NCBI GenBank assembly: GCA_020353115.1
Contig: CP070687.1
Span: forward strand, 1,176,718-1,196,236
Reading direction: 5' to 3'
Source of the DNA: Bacteroidales bacterium
Lineage (GTDB): Bacteria; Bacteroidota; Bacteroidia; Bacteroidales; VadinHA17
DNA: 19,519 nt
Shown: positions 1-8,600 of the stretch, piece after piece
Layout of the letters: the number at the start of each line of letters is the position of its first letter
Numbering within the stretch: position 1 is the first letter of the stretch
Notes under the pieces: model-generated
Database searches by the model: none
What the model saw: only the letters and a program-made list of their open reading frames with translations
What the model was told of the DNA's origin: nothing
Made by a program: the position numbers and the translations under genes

Positions 1-156
1 GATCACACCATTTTATCCGGAAGAATGGAAGACTATGAAAGAGCGGCCATTATGAACGCCATACAAAAATCCGGGGGAAATCTTACAAAAGCCGCGAAAG
101 AACTGGATTTTGGACGCAGTACATTATACCGTAAAATTAAAAAATACCGGCTATAG
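1..156 (+). CDS. C-terminal end of NtrC-family sigma-54-dependent response regulator (partial)
   Basis: The first 51 codons are open from base 1 and end at TAG 154-156; the 5' part lies outside the window. The peptide carries the Fis-type helix-turn-helix that closes NtrC-family activators: a first helix around YERAAIMNAIQKSGGN, then LTKAAKELDFGRSTLYRKIKKY, where the second helix contacts DNA. In this family the missing part would normally be a receiver domain and an AAA+ sigma-54-interacting domain; neither can be seen here. The histidine kinase that starts 76 bases downstream on the same strand is the likely cognate sensor. The family assignment is firm for the HTH. That a receiver domain is present is inferred from the kinase neighbour. 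Confidence 0.85.
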   Translation, partial: DHTILSGRMEDYERAAIMNAIQKSGGNLTKAAKELDFGRSTLYRKIKKYRL

Positions 157-232
157 AACCTGGGCATCGTGAATTATTGATCAAACCGGTAGATGTAAAT
201 ATAAAACAGGATAATTTTATCCGATTGAAATA

Positions 233-1567
233 ATGAAACTGAAATACCGACCCGGATTAATTATACGGATTATCCTGATCTTTCTGTTTGGTTTTTCCGC
301 CATCTTTGTAGCCTTTGAGACGCATTTCTGGTTGGTTTCCATATGGATCAGCCTGCTGGTGATTATCCTGATTATTGAATTAATCCGGTACAATGAACGG
401 TCAAGAAAAGAACTCTACAATTTCCTGCTGTCTGTCAGGCAGGAAGATTTCTCCAATCTCTACATTTCTCCGGAAACGGATGAAGAGATCCGATCAGCAT
501 ATGAAACAATCCTGGAGAGATTCAGGTCTATAAGAAGCCAGAAGGAAATGCACCATCAATTCATCAGTACATTGCTGGAGCATATAAACGTTGCGTTGAT
601 TTCAATCGACCGGGATAGAAAAATCCATCTTATCAATAATGCGGCAAAGGAGCTATTCAGGATCCCTGGGATAATGGATTTAAAACCCCTGGGTAAAATC
701 GACAAGAACCTGGTAAAGGTGATTCTTGAATTGCATTCGGGAGAAAGTCGGGTACTAAAAGTAATACGGAAAGGGGAAATTCTGAATTTACTTATACAGG
801 CAAGTGAATTTTACCTTCAAAACGATTATTTCAAACTGATCTCTTTCCAGGATATTCAAACGGAACTGGAAGAGAAAGAGATTGAATCATGGCAGAAACT
901 GGTTCGCGTACTGACACATGAGATCATGAATTCAGCAATTCCGATTACCAATCTGATATCGGTGATTAAAGAACTGGTCCTCGATAAACAGGGGAATAAC
1001 GGGGAGCCGGACGAGAAGGATTACGACGATCTGAAGGAATGCCTGGAAACGATTGACACACGGAGTAAAGGATTGGTAAATTTCGTAAAGGCGACCAAAA
1101 GCCTGACCCGGATTCACAAACCAGCTTTCAAAACGGTACCGGTTAAGGATCTTTTTTCCAGAACAGGGCCGCTTTTCAAACAGAAATTAAAAGATAGCAA
1201 TATAAGGCTGGATATGTCATACTCCGCTTCCGACCTGAAAATCAAAGCCGACCTTGAGTTGATTGAACAGGTGCTTATAAATCTGTTGCTCAATTCGATG
1301 GATGCCGTTACCGGGATACCTGATCCCGCGATAGAGCTATTGGCCTACCGGAATGAAGAAATGCATACCATTATCGAGGTCAGGGATAACGGGCAAGGAA
1401 TGGAAGAAGAGGTTCTTGAACAGATATTTATTCCATATTTCACAACAAAAGAGAACGGGAGCGGTATCGGATTAAGTCTTGCCAGGCAAATAATGCGTCT
1501 TCACAAAGGCCGGATAAGTGTATTCAGCAAACCGGCTGCCGGCACATCGGTCATCCTGGAATTCTGA
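233..1567 (+). CDS. Membrane sensor histidine kinase, NtrB/NtrY-like
   Basis: The 444-residue protein autophosphorylates on histidine and probably passes phosphate to the sigma-54 activator encoded just upstream. Two hydrophobic helices (about residues 9-28 and 33-51) with almost no loop between them place it in the inner membrane without a real periplasmic sensor. A linker and a PAS-like region (about 106-210) follow. The dimerisation/phosphoacceptor motif is LTHEIMN with His229, in the HEIMNS form often seen in kinases paired with NtrC-type regulators. The ATPase domain shows an N-box (INLLLNSMDAV, Asn350/Asn354), a G1 box (DNGQGM, about 385-390) and a G2 box (GSGIGLSLARQI, about 409-420). 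All catalytic elements look intact. The signal is unknown; with so little outside the membrane, it may be cytoplasmic or within the membrane. Confidence 0.92.
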   Translation: MKLKYRPGLIIRIILIFLFGFSAIFVAFETHFWLVSIWISLLVIILIIELIRYNERSRKELYNFLLSVRQEDFSNLYISPETDEEIRSAYETILERFRSIRSQKEMHHQFISTLLEHINVALISIDRDRKIHLINNAAKELFRIPGIMDLKPLGKIDKNLVKVILELHSGESRVLKVIRKGEILNLLIQASEFYLQNDYFKLISFQDIQTELEEKEIESWQKLVRVLTHEIMNSAIPITNLISVIKELVLDKQGNNGEPDEKDYDDLKECLETIDTRSKGLVNFVKATKSLTRIHKPAFKTVPVKDLFSRTGPLFKQKLKDSNIRLDMSYSASDLKIKADLELIEQVLINLLLNSMDAVTGIPDPAIELLAYRNEEMHTIIEVRDNGQGMEEEVLEQIFIPYFTTKENGSGIGLSLARQIMRLHKGRISVFSKPAAGTSVILEF

Positions 1568-1645
1568 CCTCATATTGTATGCCTTGCTTATTTCGGCTGG
1601 CAAAATAAATCATTCGAAACCGCTTCTGCCTGACCTCGCCTGTTT

Positions 1646-2689
1646 TTAAATAGAAATAACCTCCTGTGCATGGTTGCTTTCAACAGCGGCCTCGATGATC
1701 CTTATCACATCGAGAGCTTCCTGAGGGTTAACTGAAAGTTCCTTACCTTCCCTTATAGCGGAATAGACATTATCATAAAAGAAATGATAGTTGCCGGGAA
1801 GGGTTTCAATCCTTTTCCGTACAGGTTTGCCGTTTATTTCCGTATTCAGAATTCCCCAATACCTCTTCTCTTCCATACCCCATTTGTCTCCCACCGGTTT
1901 TTCACCCCTTTTCAGTACATCCTCCTGAGGATCAATTCCATGTTTGACAAAAGATCCGTTCATGCCATGAAGTATATATCTCGGTCCCGGTTCCCTGACC
2001 AGGTATGAACTTTTCAAAATGACCTTCAGGGAATCGTAATAAAGATGAATATCATAATAATCATTCACCCTCCCATTTTCCCTGATAATCCTCAGGTTGG
2101 CATATAATTTTTCAGGCATCCCGAACAGGACCAGTGACTGATCTATCATATGAGAACCCAGGTTGTATAGTATTCCTGTGCCAACTTCCGGATCTTCTTT
2201 CCATGTATCAGGCTGGATATAGTTTCTGAATCTGTCAAAATGTGCTTCATACTCAACCAGAGGTCCAAGAAGCCTCTCCTCCAGGATCTTTTTGATTGTG
2301 AGGAAATCGCCATCCCACCTCCTGTTTTGATACACGGTCAGCACAAGGTCTCTTTCGGAGGATAACCGCATGAGTTCCTCTCCTTCACGGGTTGTCAGTG
2401 TAAAGGGTTTTTCCACGATCACATGTTTTCCTGCCAGTAAAGCTTCTTTTGCCAGGTTATAGTGAGAATGATCGGGTGTATTGATTACGATCAATTCAAT
2501 CTCCTGGTCGGTGGTAAGATCTTCAAACCGGCTTACAACCTCGGTTTCAGGATATATTTTTTGCGAGCCTTTAGGTGTTCGCTCGACTATTTTTTTCAAA
2601 TGAAATCCCGGATTGGTGGTTAAAAAAGGTGCATGAAAAACCATACCTGACATTCCGAATGAAGCCAATCCGGCTGATATTTTTTTCAT
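1646..2689 (-). CDS. Gfo/Idh/MocA-family NAD(P)-dependent oxidoreductase (YdgJ-like subgroup)
   Basis: This 347-residue protein is a predicted cytoplasmic sugar or inositol-type dehydrogenase. The N-terminal Rossmann segment has the form FGMSGMVFHAPFL (residues 11-23), the G-x-S-G-x-x-FHAP variant of the YdgJ-like subgroup, rather than the plain GxGxxG. VEKPFTLT (about 92-99) supplies the conserved EKP lysine. The C-terminal substrate domain has YNLGSHMIDQ with the conserved His/Asp region. It lies 47 bases downstream of the radical SAM gene on the same strand and could be the last gene of an rtcB-led transcript. Its 3' end faces the histidine kinase. The substrate cannot be read from the sequence. 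Confidence 0.88.
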   Translation of the reverse strand: MKKISAGLASFGMSGMVFHAPFLTTNPGFHLKKIVERTPKGSQKIYPETEVVSRFEDLTTDQEIELIVINTPDHSHYNLAKEALLAGKHVIVEKPFTLTTREGEELMRLSSERDLVLTVYQNRRWDGDFLTIKKILEERLLGPLVEYEAHFDRFRNYIQPDTWKEDPEVGTGILYNLGSHMIDQSLVLFGMPEKLYANLRIIRENGRVNDYYDIHLYYDSLKVILKSSYLVREPGPRYILHGMNGSFVKHGIDPQEDVLKRGEKPVGDKWGMEEKRYWGILNTEINGKPVRKRIETLPGNYHFFYDNVYSAIREGKELSVNPQEALDVIRIIEAAVESNHAQEVISI

Positions 2690-2736
2690 CTTTCCAAAGA
2701 TAAGTGTTTATCCAAATTCCCGGAATCAGTTATCCT

Positions 2737-3651
2737 CTAGTTCCTGTCATCGAGACGGCTGATCCCCTCTTTTTTTGCTATTTCCAAAGCTTCATGATAT
2801 TCTCCCGGAGTCAGACTCCTTGCAAGTTTTGAATCCTGCCAGGCATTTCCGCAAGGCCTGTATTGTGGCATTATATTAACATATGTACCGGAAGAGATCT
2901 CCTTTGAAAGAAAATTCATGATCTCCTTTGTCCCGGCAATACCATAAGGCATAACCAGATGTCTCACGAGGACACCTCTCAATGCGATTCCGAGGTTATC
3001 CACTTTCAGATCGCCAACCTGCCTGTGCATCTCTTTTATTGCCTGCCTTGCCACTTCCGGATAATCCGGCGCATTACATGTTTCTTTTGAAATACCAGGA
3101 TCCCAGAACTTAAAATCAGGCATAAAAATATCAACTATTCCATCCAGCATCCTCAGAACCTCTACCTTATCATAGCCGCTGGTATTATAAACCAACGGAA
3201 CCTGCAATCCCTTGCCAATAGCTATTTCGAGGGCAGTAAGGATCTGGGGAACAACATGGGAAGGTGTCACAAAATTGATGTTATGGCAGCCGATATCCTG
3301 CAGATGTATCATCATTTCAGCAAGAATGGTTTCTGACACCTCTTCTCCCCGTCCCTCATGGCTGATATCATAATTCTGACAAAAATTGCATAACAAATTG
3401 CAATGAGTGAAGAAAATCGTCCCGGAGCCTCTGAATCCTACCAGAGGCGATTCTTCTCCGAAATGAGGTGAATAACTGGAAACAACCGCCCGCCGTCCTG
3501 TTTTGCAGATTCCCGACTCATCTTCCATCCGGTTCACCTTGCATTCCCTGGGACACAGACGGCATTCGGTCAGGATATCCCGGGCCAGTCTGATCCTCTC
3601 CCTTAGCAAACCTCTCCTGCTTGTTTCAATATATACCGGTTTGAACGTCAT
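2737..3651 (-). CDS. Radical SAM protein, PflX-like (COG1313 type)
   Basis: The 304-residue protein has the radical SAM cluster motif CNLLCNFC (Cys84, Cys88, Cys91; C-x3-C-x2-C), which binds the [4Fe-4S] cluster that cleaves S-adenosylmethionine. Ahead of it is a second cysteine set, CRLCPREC plus GIC (Cys30, Cys33, Cys37, Cys49), typical of the PflX/pyruvate-formate-lyase-activase-like group of unknown substrate. Downstream are motifs usual for the TIM barrel, such as NFVTPSHV and LVYNTSGY. No glycyl-radical enzyme is encoded nearby, so calling it a PFL activase would be unsupported. It lies 64 bases downstream of rtcB and 47 bases upstream of the oxidoreductase, all on the minus strand. Confidence 0.87.
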   Translation of the reverse strand: MTFKPVYIETSRRGLLRERIRLARDILTECRLCPRECKVNRMEDESGICKTGRRAVVSSYSPHFGEESPLVGFRGSGTIFFTHCNLLCNFCQNYDISHEGRGEEVSETILAEMMIHLQDIGCHNINFVTPSHVVPQILTALEIAIGKGLQVPLVYNTSGYDKVEVLRMLDGIVDIFMPDFKFWDPGISKETCNAPDYPEVARQAIKEMHRQVGDLKVDNLGIALRGVLVRHLVMPYGIAGTKEIMNFLSKEISSGTYVNIMPQYRPCGNAWQDSKLARSLTPGEYHEALEIAKKEGISRLDDRN

Positions 3652-3676
3652 ACAATGAATATACGATAGTCATGCA

Positions 3677-3698
3677 ATAGTAATTCGATAGTAATTCG
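3677..3698. repeat. Tandem 11-bp direct repeat between rtcB and the radical SAM gene
   Basis: ATAGTAATTCG occurs twice back to back (3677-3687 and 3688-3698), with a related CGATAGTCATG just before it. It lies in the 64-base gap upstream of the radical SAM start. It could be simple slippage or a small operator; nothing else supports a function. Confidence 0.6.
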
Positions 3699-3715
3699 GA
3701 ACTTTACGTTTGACC

Positions 3716-4894
3716 TCATCCTTTAATTACCGCCAGCGGTGTCAGCTCAACCAGGGTATCTACCAGGTCTTTCTGGTTCTCCATTACCATATCGATATCT
3801 TTGTATGCGGAAGGAGCCTCGTCGAGGTCCCGGACTGTTCGTATGGAATGGATTATATCCTTCTTCTCCAGTGATCTGATTTCCTTTTCGAGGTTCAGTT
3901 GCCGCTGCGCCTGTTTTCTTCCCATCACCCTGCCGGCACCATGCGAGCAGCTTTCGAAGCTTTCCGGATTCCCTTTCCCTTTTACAATATAGCTCCTGGT
4001 TCCCTGGGATCCCGGAATTATTCCGACCTGGTCCTTTTTGGCTTGTGTTGCTCCTTTTCTATGCACATAAACCCGTTCACCAAAGTGATCCTCACAGGAT
4101 GCAAAATTGTGGGCAATATTAATCATAGGATCAAATACAATTGGCATATTCAGATGCTCGAGGAATACCGATTTGATTCGTTCAATCATTAGACTTCTGT
4201 TTGAAAAAGCGAATCGTACGCAATAATCCATTTCTTCCAGGTAGGTATTTCCTTCATCGCTATCAACCGGCAGATAGGCCAATTGTTTTGCCCTGCTAAA
4301 GTTTTTATCCCACCGTTCGTTTAGTGAAATTGCAATGCGGTTGTAGTAATCGGCTACCTGTTTACCAATGTTCCTGCTTCCCGAATGCACCATCATCCAG
4401 ATATAGCCGTCAGAACCCTTTTGAATTTCGATAAAATGGTTTCCTCCTCCAAGGGTTCCGATCTGGCATAAAGCACTTTCATATTCTCGGTTTACCACAG
4501 GCATATTCCGGATGCTCCGGCCCTCTCTCACAACAGGCATACAGTTCTCATCCTGGGGTTTTTTATGATGTTTGAAGCCCAGTGGAATAAGGTCTCTTAT
4601 TCCACTCATCAATGTTTTTACGATATTTTTTTCCAGGTGGGTCAGGGATGTTTTAATGGCTGACATACCGCATCCGATATCCACTCCGACAGCATTCGGG
4701 ATGATATTACCGCTTGTTGCCAGAACACCTCCGATAGGCATTCCATATCCCTGATGGCAATCCGGAAGTATTACAACATGCCTGAAGGCAAATGGAAGGT
4801 TGGCAAGGTTCTTCGCTTGTTCCAATGCTCCGGATTCTATTTCATCAATCCACATGCAAATCGGTATACTTTCCGATGTTATTCTTTTTTTCAT
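3716..4894 (-). CDS. rtcB: RNA-splicing ligase RtcB
   Basis: RtcB joins RNA 2',3'-cyclic phosphate or 3'-phosphate ends to 5'-OH ends in a GTP- and Mn-dependent reaction, serving RNA repair or tRNA splicing. The 392 residues are close to the usual bacterial length of about 400. Visible landmarks are VDIGCGM (Asp72, Cys75, metal binding), GGGNHF (149-154), HSGSRNIG (His170, metal), NIAHNFAS (His262, metal) and SHGAGRVMGR with His318, the residue that becomes guanylylated. No RtcA cyclase, RtcR regulator or archease is visible next to it. It appears to be the first gene of the co-directional run rtcB, radical SAM, oxidoreductase. All catalytic residues seem present. Confidence 0.95.
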   Translation of the reverse strand: MKKRITSESIPICMWIDEIESGALEQAKNLANLPFAFRHVVILPDCHQGYGMPIGGVLATSGNIIPNAVGVDIGCGMSAIKTSLTHLEKNIVKTLMSGIRDLIPLGFKHHKKPQDENCMPVVREGRSIRNMPVVNREYESALCQIGTLGGGNHFIEIQKGSDGYIWMMVHSGSRNIGKQVADYYNRIAISLNERWDKNFSRAKQLAYLPVDSDEGNTYLEEMDYCVRFAFSNRSLMIERIKSVFLEHLNMPIVFDPMINIAHNFASCEDHFGERVYVHRKGATQAKKDQVGIIPGSQGTRSYIVKGKGNPESFESCSHGAGRVMGRKQAQRQLNLEKEIRSLEKKDIIHSIRTVRDLDEAPSAYKDIDMVMENQKDLVDTLVELTPLAVIKG

Positions 4895-5014
4895 GCCGGT
4901 CCATTACATATATATAAAGTTAACACTTTTGATCAAACCAGTTCTGTTGTTCAAAGTAATTGATTTTTTCCACATGATATAATTAATTATCTTGCAATCA
5001 CTAACTCGGGAATA

Positions 5015-5572
5015 ATGTCATTTCGTTACTACATGGTCCTTGGGCTGAGAGAGAATGCTTCCCTGAATGATATAAAAAAAGCGTACCGACTCAAAGCAAA
5101 AAAATATCATCCTGATATAAATAAAGCTCCCGACGCACATGAAAAATTCATTGAAATCAACGAAGCATATGAATTCCTGATTAACCTCAAAACCCAGCCC
5201 AGAGTCTATTCGAGAGAAGCAATGGAGGAGAGATACCGTGAATGGGTAAGGACAGAAAGAGAAAAAGCCAGGGCCAGAGCTGCCTACCAGGCAAAGATGA
5301 GATTTGAACAATTTAAGAAATCTCCTTTATACCGTACGTCTCTAAGGTTATCCAATATTTATGATACTATAGTCCTTGCTATGGCAATATTTATGATCTT
5401 CGGAGCTTTAAACGGATTATGGATTCAGAAAACGATCAACAAGGACCTGACAGGCAATGCAGTGATTGCCGCAATTCTTCTGCTGTGCCTCTGTATCATA
5501 TTGATCTATTTTTCACTGCGTGGTCTGAGGGAGAGAAGAAAAATCATCCGCAGGGATTTCAAGAACAAATAA
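5015..5572 (+). CDS. Membrane-anchored J-domain (DnaJ-like) protein
   Basis: The 185-residue protein starts with a J domain (about residues 4-57) whose HPD tripeptide at 32-34 is intact, so it should stimulate the ATPase of an Hsp70/DnaK partner. It has no Gly/Phe region, zinc-finger repeats or C-terminal substrate domain of true DnaJ. A basic helical stretch (about 66-102, rich in Arg, Lys and Glu) leads to two predicted membrane helices (about 117-137 and 146-168) and a short basic tail. It is therefore likely a specialised co-chaperone held at the inner membrane with the J domain in the cytoplasm. It lies 127 bases upstream of the sensor phosphatase start on the same strand. A shared transcript is possible, but a promoter-like sequence sits in that gap. 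Confidence 0.88.
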   Translation: MSFRYYMVLGLRENASLNDIKKAYRLKAKKYHPDINKAPDAHEKFIEINEAYEFLINLKTQPRVYSREAMEERYREWVRTEREKARARAAYQAKMRFEQFKKSPLYRTSLRLSNIYDTIVLAMAIFMIFGALNGLWIQKTINKDLTGNAVIAAILLLCLCIILIYFSLRGLRERRKIIRRDFKNK

Positions 5573-5620
5573 TCTCCTGCCGGCCGCGTGTCATCAATAC
5601 TCCATGCCGTTCTATACCCT

Positions 5621-5651
5621 TTTGCCGCTTCATAAAAAAAATGTAAATTTA
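5621..5651 (+). promoter_or_regulatory. Bacteroidota-type promoter candidate for the sensor phosphatase
   Basis: TTTG at 5621-5624 is followed after exactly 19 bases by TAAATTTA at 5644-5651, which matches the -7 consensus TAnnTTTG except for the last base. Transcription would start near 5657, leaving a leader of about 43 bases before the ATG at 5700. This placement also argues against translation from the further-upstream ATG at 5604. Confidence 0.4.
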
Positions 5652-5684
5652 TGTCATGGGGATTGCCTGATCAGCCGGTATGTT

Positions 5685-5690
5685 GAGGGG
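5685..5690 (+). promoter_or_regulatory. Ribosome binding site candidate deciding the sensor phosphatase start
   Basis: GAGGGG at 5685-5690 lies 9 bases before the ATG at 5700. No similar purine run precedes the in-frame ATGs at 5604 or 5739. Shine-Dalgarno sequences are often unused in Bacteroidota, so this is supporting rather than decisive evidence. Confidence 0.45.
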
Positions 5691-5699
5691 ATTGCAACT

Positions 5700-8600
5700 A
5701 TGGAAAATTTACAGAAACCTGTATTAACCAATCGACTGATGAATAAGACAGTTTATTTAGTTTCACTACTGGTTGTTTTTTACGGACAGGTTGTTACATC
5801 ACAACAATATAACTTCAAAAGGTATTCGATTGAAGAGGGATTACCACGTTCAGGGGTTTATTCGATCATTGAAGACAGTAAGGGATTCCTGTGGATTGCA
5901 ACGGAAGGGGGAGGTGCATCCGTTTTCGATGGTGAGAAGTTTACCACCTATACACTGGGTGATGGATTAGGCCATAATGTAATACGTTGTGTGTTTGAAG
6001 ATGACCAGGGAAATATATGGTTTGGGACCCAGGGTAAAGGGGTTGCTAAATTTGACGGACGTCAGTTTACCAATTATGATATATCATCCGGCCTGTCCCA
6101 TAATGTCGTACGATCAATTGGCCAGGATAACCAGGGGAATTTATGGTTCGGGACATTTGGAGGAGGTATATGCAAATTCAATCTGAAAAACAAGGATCTG
6201 GAAGAGGGTATTGTACGCTGCTATACCACCTCCGATGGATTGTTACACAACCGGGTAAGGGCAATTCTTAAAGATTCAAAAGGGTATATGTGGTTTGGCA
6301 CGGATGGCGGGATAAGCAGATTTAACGGACGAACGTTTGATAACTATACAACCGAAGACGGACTCCTGAATAACAGAATCCTTTCGATTTATGAAGATGG
6401 CTCCAAAAACCTTTGGTTCGGGACACAAGATGGTGTCGTACTCTATGACGGTTCAAAATTTGTTGTGTATACTGCTGAGGACGGTTTGATTCATAACAGA
6501 ATCAGAGCAATATGCCAGGATAACTACGGTAATATGTGGTTCGGAACGGCATCCGGTATCAGTAAAATGGTTGACAATAAATTCTATAATTATACTGAAA
6601 ATGAGGGGCTTAGTAATGCCAGGGTGCGTTCCATAATCCGGACAAGCACAGGCGATCTTTGGTTCGGAACCTTTTTCGGGGGAATAAACAGATACAGTGG
6701 GGAAATGTTTATTCACTACACCGAAAACCAAAACCTTGTCAATAACCAGGCTAATGCTGTTGCAACTGACCAGCAGAACAATATCTGGATCGGAACGTAC
6801 GAAGGAGTAAGCAAAATTGAATTCCGAAACGGAAGATTCACTATCCGAAACATTACGGAAGAAGACGGCCTGGTAAACAATGTCGTGAGAAGTATCATGG
6901 TCGATAACCGAGGGTATATATGGTTCGGGACAGAAAACGGCATTAGCATATACAAGGAATTCATTCGCAGGAATATTGACGAATTTGACGGCTTGTCGAA
7001 TACCGAAATCCTGGCTATGATTGAGGATACCGAAAACAGATATTGGGTAGGTACAGCGGTCGGACTGAGTAATATACGTTTTACAGGTGACAATCAGGCT
7101 GGTATAAGAATCAGGAATTATTCTTCTAAAGAAGGATTTCCGGAAATTCCGGTTACCGTACTTTATGAGGACCTGAACGGGAACATCTGGATGGGATTTG
7201 AAAATAATGGATTTGCCGTATTAAATGAGAATAGCATTGTCCGTTACCGGTTGCCTGAAAACCAGAATAATGTATCGGCAATAACGGATGATCAATCAGG
7301 AACGCTCTGGGTCGGAACGGTGGGAGGAGGTATCTTTTATTATACTCTTACAAGTACGGGAATTGACACCACTACAAAGAGGAATATAAGTATAGCCGAT
7401 GGCCTGAGATCGAATTCGGTACATTTGCTGGCCTTTGATGATAATGAGAATCTTTGGGTCGGATCAGAAAAGGGTGTCGATAAAATAAGTTTTTCGAGAA
7501 TAAAGGAAATTATCCGGATCAAGCATTTCGGAAGAGAAGAAGGTTTTCTTGGAATAGAAACACATAAAAACGCCGTTTGTAAAGATCATACCGGGAATCT
7601 ATGGTTCGGAACAATTAAGGGGTTAACACGTTATAATCCGTTTGCCGAAGAAACCAGTAGTATGGAAACATATACACACATTACAAGTGTGGAAATTCCA
7701 AACCAGGATATTATCTGGGAAAATTCAGAGTATGCAGACGGAATCAGTGGCCGGTTCGGTTTGCCCCAAAAACTTATCCTCCCGTACAACAGGAATTCTA
7801 TCGCTTTCGAGTTTATCGGAATATACCTGAAATCACCGAATAATGTTCAATATAAATGGAAACTGGAAGGATTTAATGATGAATGGTCTATTCCCAGCCG
7901 CAAGCATGATATGATTTATACAAACCTTGCACAAGGGGATTATATATTTATGGTAAAATCGTCAAATGAGGATGATATCTGGAACGAATTTCCCGTTACT
8001 TTTGAGTTTTCGGTTGAACCACCCTTCTGGAAAACCTGGTGGTTTTATACTCTTATAACTATTTTCGGGCTGGCATTAATCGTCGCATATATAAAAATCC
8101 GTGAACGAAACCTTGTCCGGGAGAAGAGGATTCTTGAAGAGAAGGTGAAAGAACGTACCGCTGAAGTGGTGCATCAAAAAGAAGAGATCGAAGCCCAGCG
8201 TGATGAAATCGAAGCCCAGCGTGATCTGGCAACACAGCAACGCGATATGATAACCCAGCAGAAACAGGAAATAACGGACAGCATTCATTATGCCAGAAGA
8301 ATTCAGAGTGCCCTATTGCCACCAACAACCATCATCGCTAACTACCTGTCCGATTTCTTTATCCTCTTCAAGCCAAAAGACATTGTAAGCGGCGATTTTT
8401 ACTGGATGACAGAAAAGAACGATAAGCTGGTAATAACAGCCGTAGACTGTACAGGCCATGGAGTTCCTGGAGCCTTTATGAGTATGCTGGGTGTATCCTA
8501 CCTGACTGAAATTGTAAACAAAACCGAAAGACTTAATGCCAATGAAATACTGAACCAGTTAAGGCACTACGTAATTGAATCACTGCGTCAGCGAAAGGGA

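Noticed and set aside
2737..3651. Pyruvate formate-lyase activating enzyme
   Set aside because: There is a second N-terminal cysteine set and no glycyl-radical enzyme nearby; PflX-like of unknown substrate is the safer call.
1..4894. The sigma-54 activator at the left edge as an RtcR-like regulator of rtcB
   Set aside because: It is paired with a histidine kinase and separated from rtcB by two genes in opposite orientation; I found no convincing sigma-54 promoter upstream of rtcB.
5604..5699. Upstream extension of the sensor phosphatase to the ATG at 5604
   Set aside because: The extra 32 residues do not look like part of a signal peptide, a promoter-like pair lies inside the stretch, and the GAGGGG site precedes the ATG at 5700.
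6453..7093. Open frames on the minus strand inside the propeller region (6453-6731, 6716-7093)
   Set aside because: They are antisense to a clearly real gene with repeated blade codons; the peptides show no domain and arise from the repetitive coding pattern.
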